Below are positions 61,982-64,000 of a DNA stretch of 64,000 bases, one piece after another. Source of the DNA: Limonium bicolor (lineage: Eukaryota; Streptophyta; Magnoliopsida; Caryophyllales; Plumbaginaceae); assembly GCA_023374045.1 (NCBI GenBank), contig JAIOTZ010000154.1:1-64000 (forward strand), in the 5' to 3' direction. The notes beneath the pieces are model-generated. The model was not told the origin of the DNA. It worked only from the letters and a program-made list of their open reading frames with translations, and did no database searches. Each line of letters begins with the position of its first letter. Position 1 is the first letter of the stretch. Position numbers and translations under genes: made by a program.

Positions 61982-64000
61982 TGAAATACCCCAAACTTAA
62001 ATATAGTGATTAAGATAATTCTAATCCGTATTTAAGAGCCTAATAATTCTAGAGTAATATTGGTAAGGAAAAATAAATCCAAAAAGAAATAAATAAACGC
62101 TTAAAAAGCGAAAAACGCTAAATAAGCGTTAAGTAACCATAGGAGGTATGAGACCTCGGTTAGCATATTATATGGATTCTGAAGGTTTAATAAGACCTAA
62201 ATAATGTATGGGAACAACTCCCGAAGAAAACAGATCCAAATAATGTATTAAACACTAATAGAGCTTTAGCGCACTTTTTCGAGAAAACCCGAAAACGTGA
62301 CTTTAAGTGGTCAAACGGACCCGTAAAAATTATGAATCATCAAATAATAATTATTAAGCATTTATGGAAGCTTGATAACCAATAAAAATTAATTAAACGA
62401 GAAAATCCCGAAAACGGGTTCCGTTAGTAAAAACTGTCAAAAACGGGAGTTGTGGGGTAGAAACATAAATAACCAAACTTATGTGTCCACTTTTGAAAAT
62501 AAAATGTGGAATCTGTGTGTGTGCAGTGGGGGTCCGATTTTTAAGGCCTCTCACACTCTCTCACACACTCACTTACTCATTTACAAAACAACAAATAATA
62601 AAGTAACTCACATTACTACTTTACTCTCACACTCTCTCTCCTATCTCTATTCTCTTCTCTCATGTAACAACCCATCCCCCTCACTCTCTCAATTTCTTCT
62701 CCTTCTTCCCAGCGACAACAATGGAGACTTGAGCCCCTCACAAAAATACTCACTTCTCTCCTCTTGTTACTCCATCAAATCTCCTCCAAAAATCACAAAA
62801 AGTATACGTTGTGTTCCTCTCGTCAAGGAGAACACTAGCCTCTTTTCAAAATTCGAAAACAAGCATTTTCGTTTTCATGGGTATGGAGCATTTGGAGTTT
62901 CACAAGACCACATTAGAACCACCTCCTTCTCCTTGTCGTTTTGAGGTAAAAATATTCTTGAAACCTCTTTGTTTTCTAGCCTTATGGGCAAAACAATTTG
63001 AGCTAAACCCTTGCTTGCTCCTTGTGTATCTAGCCGATTTTGGCATTGTTGGTGGAGCTGAAATCTTACTCTTGAGCCATTCCAAACACTACCTACACCC
63101 TTGCAAGGTAATGAAATTTCTAAACCCTAAGAACATCTAAATTCTAGGTTAGTTAAAATGGATGCTAAGTAGTAGTTGTGTATTGGTATGGTGGCTGTAG
63201 CATTGTGTATTGTGTGAGGAAGAACAGGTAGAAGGAAAGGAGAAAGGAGAAGACAAGAAAGAAAGAAAGAAACTAGCAAAAAAGGTAATTGTGCTTACCT
63301 TGAACTAGTTTTTATGTATGGTATTGTAACAGTTTTTGTGCAGTAAAATGAGTAGTGTATATGGTAATGAATAATAAGTATGTTGTAGGATAATGAGGAA
63401 AGGTAATGTAGCTGTTTTGAAGCTTGTAAATGTTGTTTAAAAGCTTGGGAAAACCATGGTAATGTATGTATATGTGCAGGAAAATTTTTGTGTTGTAGTG
63501 TGAGTAATGATGTGTGAATCGATATGGAGATTGGGAATGAATTTTTAGCTGAAATGGTAATGTGGGCAAAGTGAGAATTTTAGGGGAAACTCTGCCCAAA
63601 TTTGTATGGAAATTAGAGGACTTAGATGTGTAAGGAGAGGGAACAACCTAGACAATAACTAGGTGTGCTTTGGTAGTAGTTGTGAGTGATTGACCATGAT
63701 GTAACAGATTTGAATGGAGCTAGATAATGGGGAGAACTTGAGTGGAAGGTAATGCAATTAGAATGCTAGGAATGGTATTGATAGAGGGAGTATTGAATGG
63801 TAGAAGTGGGAACAAAAATCTGTAGCAAAACAATGTATTAGTACCTTGAATTTTAGGAAGAAAGTTGGTATGCATAACCTTGGAAATGAATGAAGAACTT
63901 GAGTATAGTTATTGCAAATGGTTATAAAGGATTTGGAATAGTTATTAAGTGAGTTAGTAGGAGGTAGAAACTAGCAAGAGAGAGTTAGAAGTGCACTATA
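61982..64000 (+). mobile_element. Start of another long LTR (plus), inserted in the CACTA element
   Basis: TGAAATACCCCAAACTT matches the opening of the other long LTRs. The phrase CGAGAAAACCCGAAAACGTG with GTGGTCAAACGGACCCGTAA matches, in reverse, the family B LTR near 18360-18425, so it is a family B relative in the opposite orientation. A CT-rich leader at 62560-62790 is followed by a GGTAATG-type splice-donor-like phrase near 63107. The candidate left target duplication is AAACA (61977-61981); its partner is outside. The open frames 62450-62944 and 62811-63140 show no domain. Confidence 0.82.

Larger units (their letters stand above)
47627..64000 (-). mobile_element. Second family B LTR, minus orientation, split by a solo LTR and a CACTA element
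   Basis: GTAACACCCCCCG at 47627 matches the family terminus TGTAACACCCC except that the leading T is missing. Segments 47627-49497 and 53535-53972 match the first family B copy, including the ACGGTGGGTGATACAATGCCG phrase and the GGTCCGGGAC hairpins. It is inserted in the 3' LTR of A. Its other end is not reached; the rest of the interval is nested DNA. Confidence 0.75.
53973..64000 (-). mobile_element. CACTA (En/Spm) DNA transposon, right end not reached
   Basis: The left terminus reads CACTAGTAGAAAAAAGCC; CTA at 53970-53972 is the likely 3 bp target duplication. Subterminal repeats follow, then two genes on the minus strand: a tnpD-type transposase (57934-61223) and a Transposase_24/DUF8039/Ulp1 gene (54432-57783). 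The expected inverted right end (CTACTAGTG) does not occur before 61981, where an LTR retroelement interrupts the transposon, so it continues outside. All genes carry lesions, so this copy cannot move alone. Confidence 0.93.

Overview
The window is plant nuclear DNA made almost entirely of transposable elements. I found no intact host gene, rRNA, functional tRNA or CRISPR. The evidence is a Ty1/copia retrotransposon, Ty3/gypsy-type elements with very long LTRs, a Met-tRNA primer binding site, a Stowaway MITE, a hAT derivative and a CACTA (En/Spm) transposon. This suggests a flowering plant, probably with a large genome; I cannot name the species.

Layout. (1) 1-4461: a decayed copia element whose 5' LTR lies outside the window; gag, protease, integrase, RT and RNase H are recognisable but split by frameshifts, and a 3' LTR follows. 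(2) 4462-7577: AT-rich DNA with two tandem arrays (about 160-185 bp units at 5571-6135, about 22 bp units at 6137-6463). (3) 7578-20193: a minus-oriented long LTR (family B) split by a plus-oriented solo LTR (8290-14930, TSD GTTAC, itself carrying a 709 bp hAT derivative) and by a 1.5 kb minus-oriented solo LTR (18514-20015, TSD GTTTG). (4) 20194 to at least 47626: element A, an almost non-coding LTR retrotransposon. Its 5' LTR (20194-38765) is split by a minus-oriented insertion (21254-29660, TSD TTGGA, which holds a 2.5 kb LTR at 21633-24169, TSD CTCTC), a Stowaway MITE (30448-30685) and a sister solo LTR (31397-36225, TSD TGTAA). The primer site follows at 38770, then a 5.6 kb internal region, a polypurine tract at 44322 and the 3' LTR from 44335. 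(5) 47627 to the end: a second family B LTR split by a solo LTR (49498-53529, TSD TTGTC) and by a CACTA transposon starting at 53973. The CACTA carries, on the minus strand, a broken tnpD-type transposase gene (57934-61223) and a broken second gene (54432-57783) joining a Transposase_24 region, a DUF8039-like region and a Ulp1-type cysteine protease whose H, D, Q and C residues are still visible. Another long LTR begins inside the CACTA at 61982 and leaves the window.

The best-supported result is the nesting order, fixed by six perfect 5 bp target duplications, one 8 bp hAT duplication and a TA duplication with its empty site preserved in a sister LTR. The points I consider most worth study are the GC-rich hairpin arrays that recur in three otherwise different LTR families, the non-coding element A with a repeated polypurine tract, and the Ulp1 protease gene in the CACTA element.
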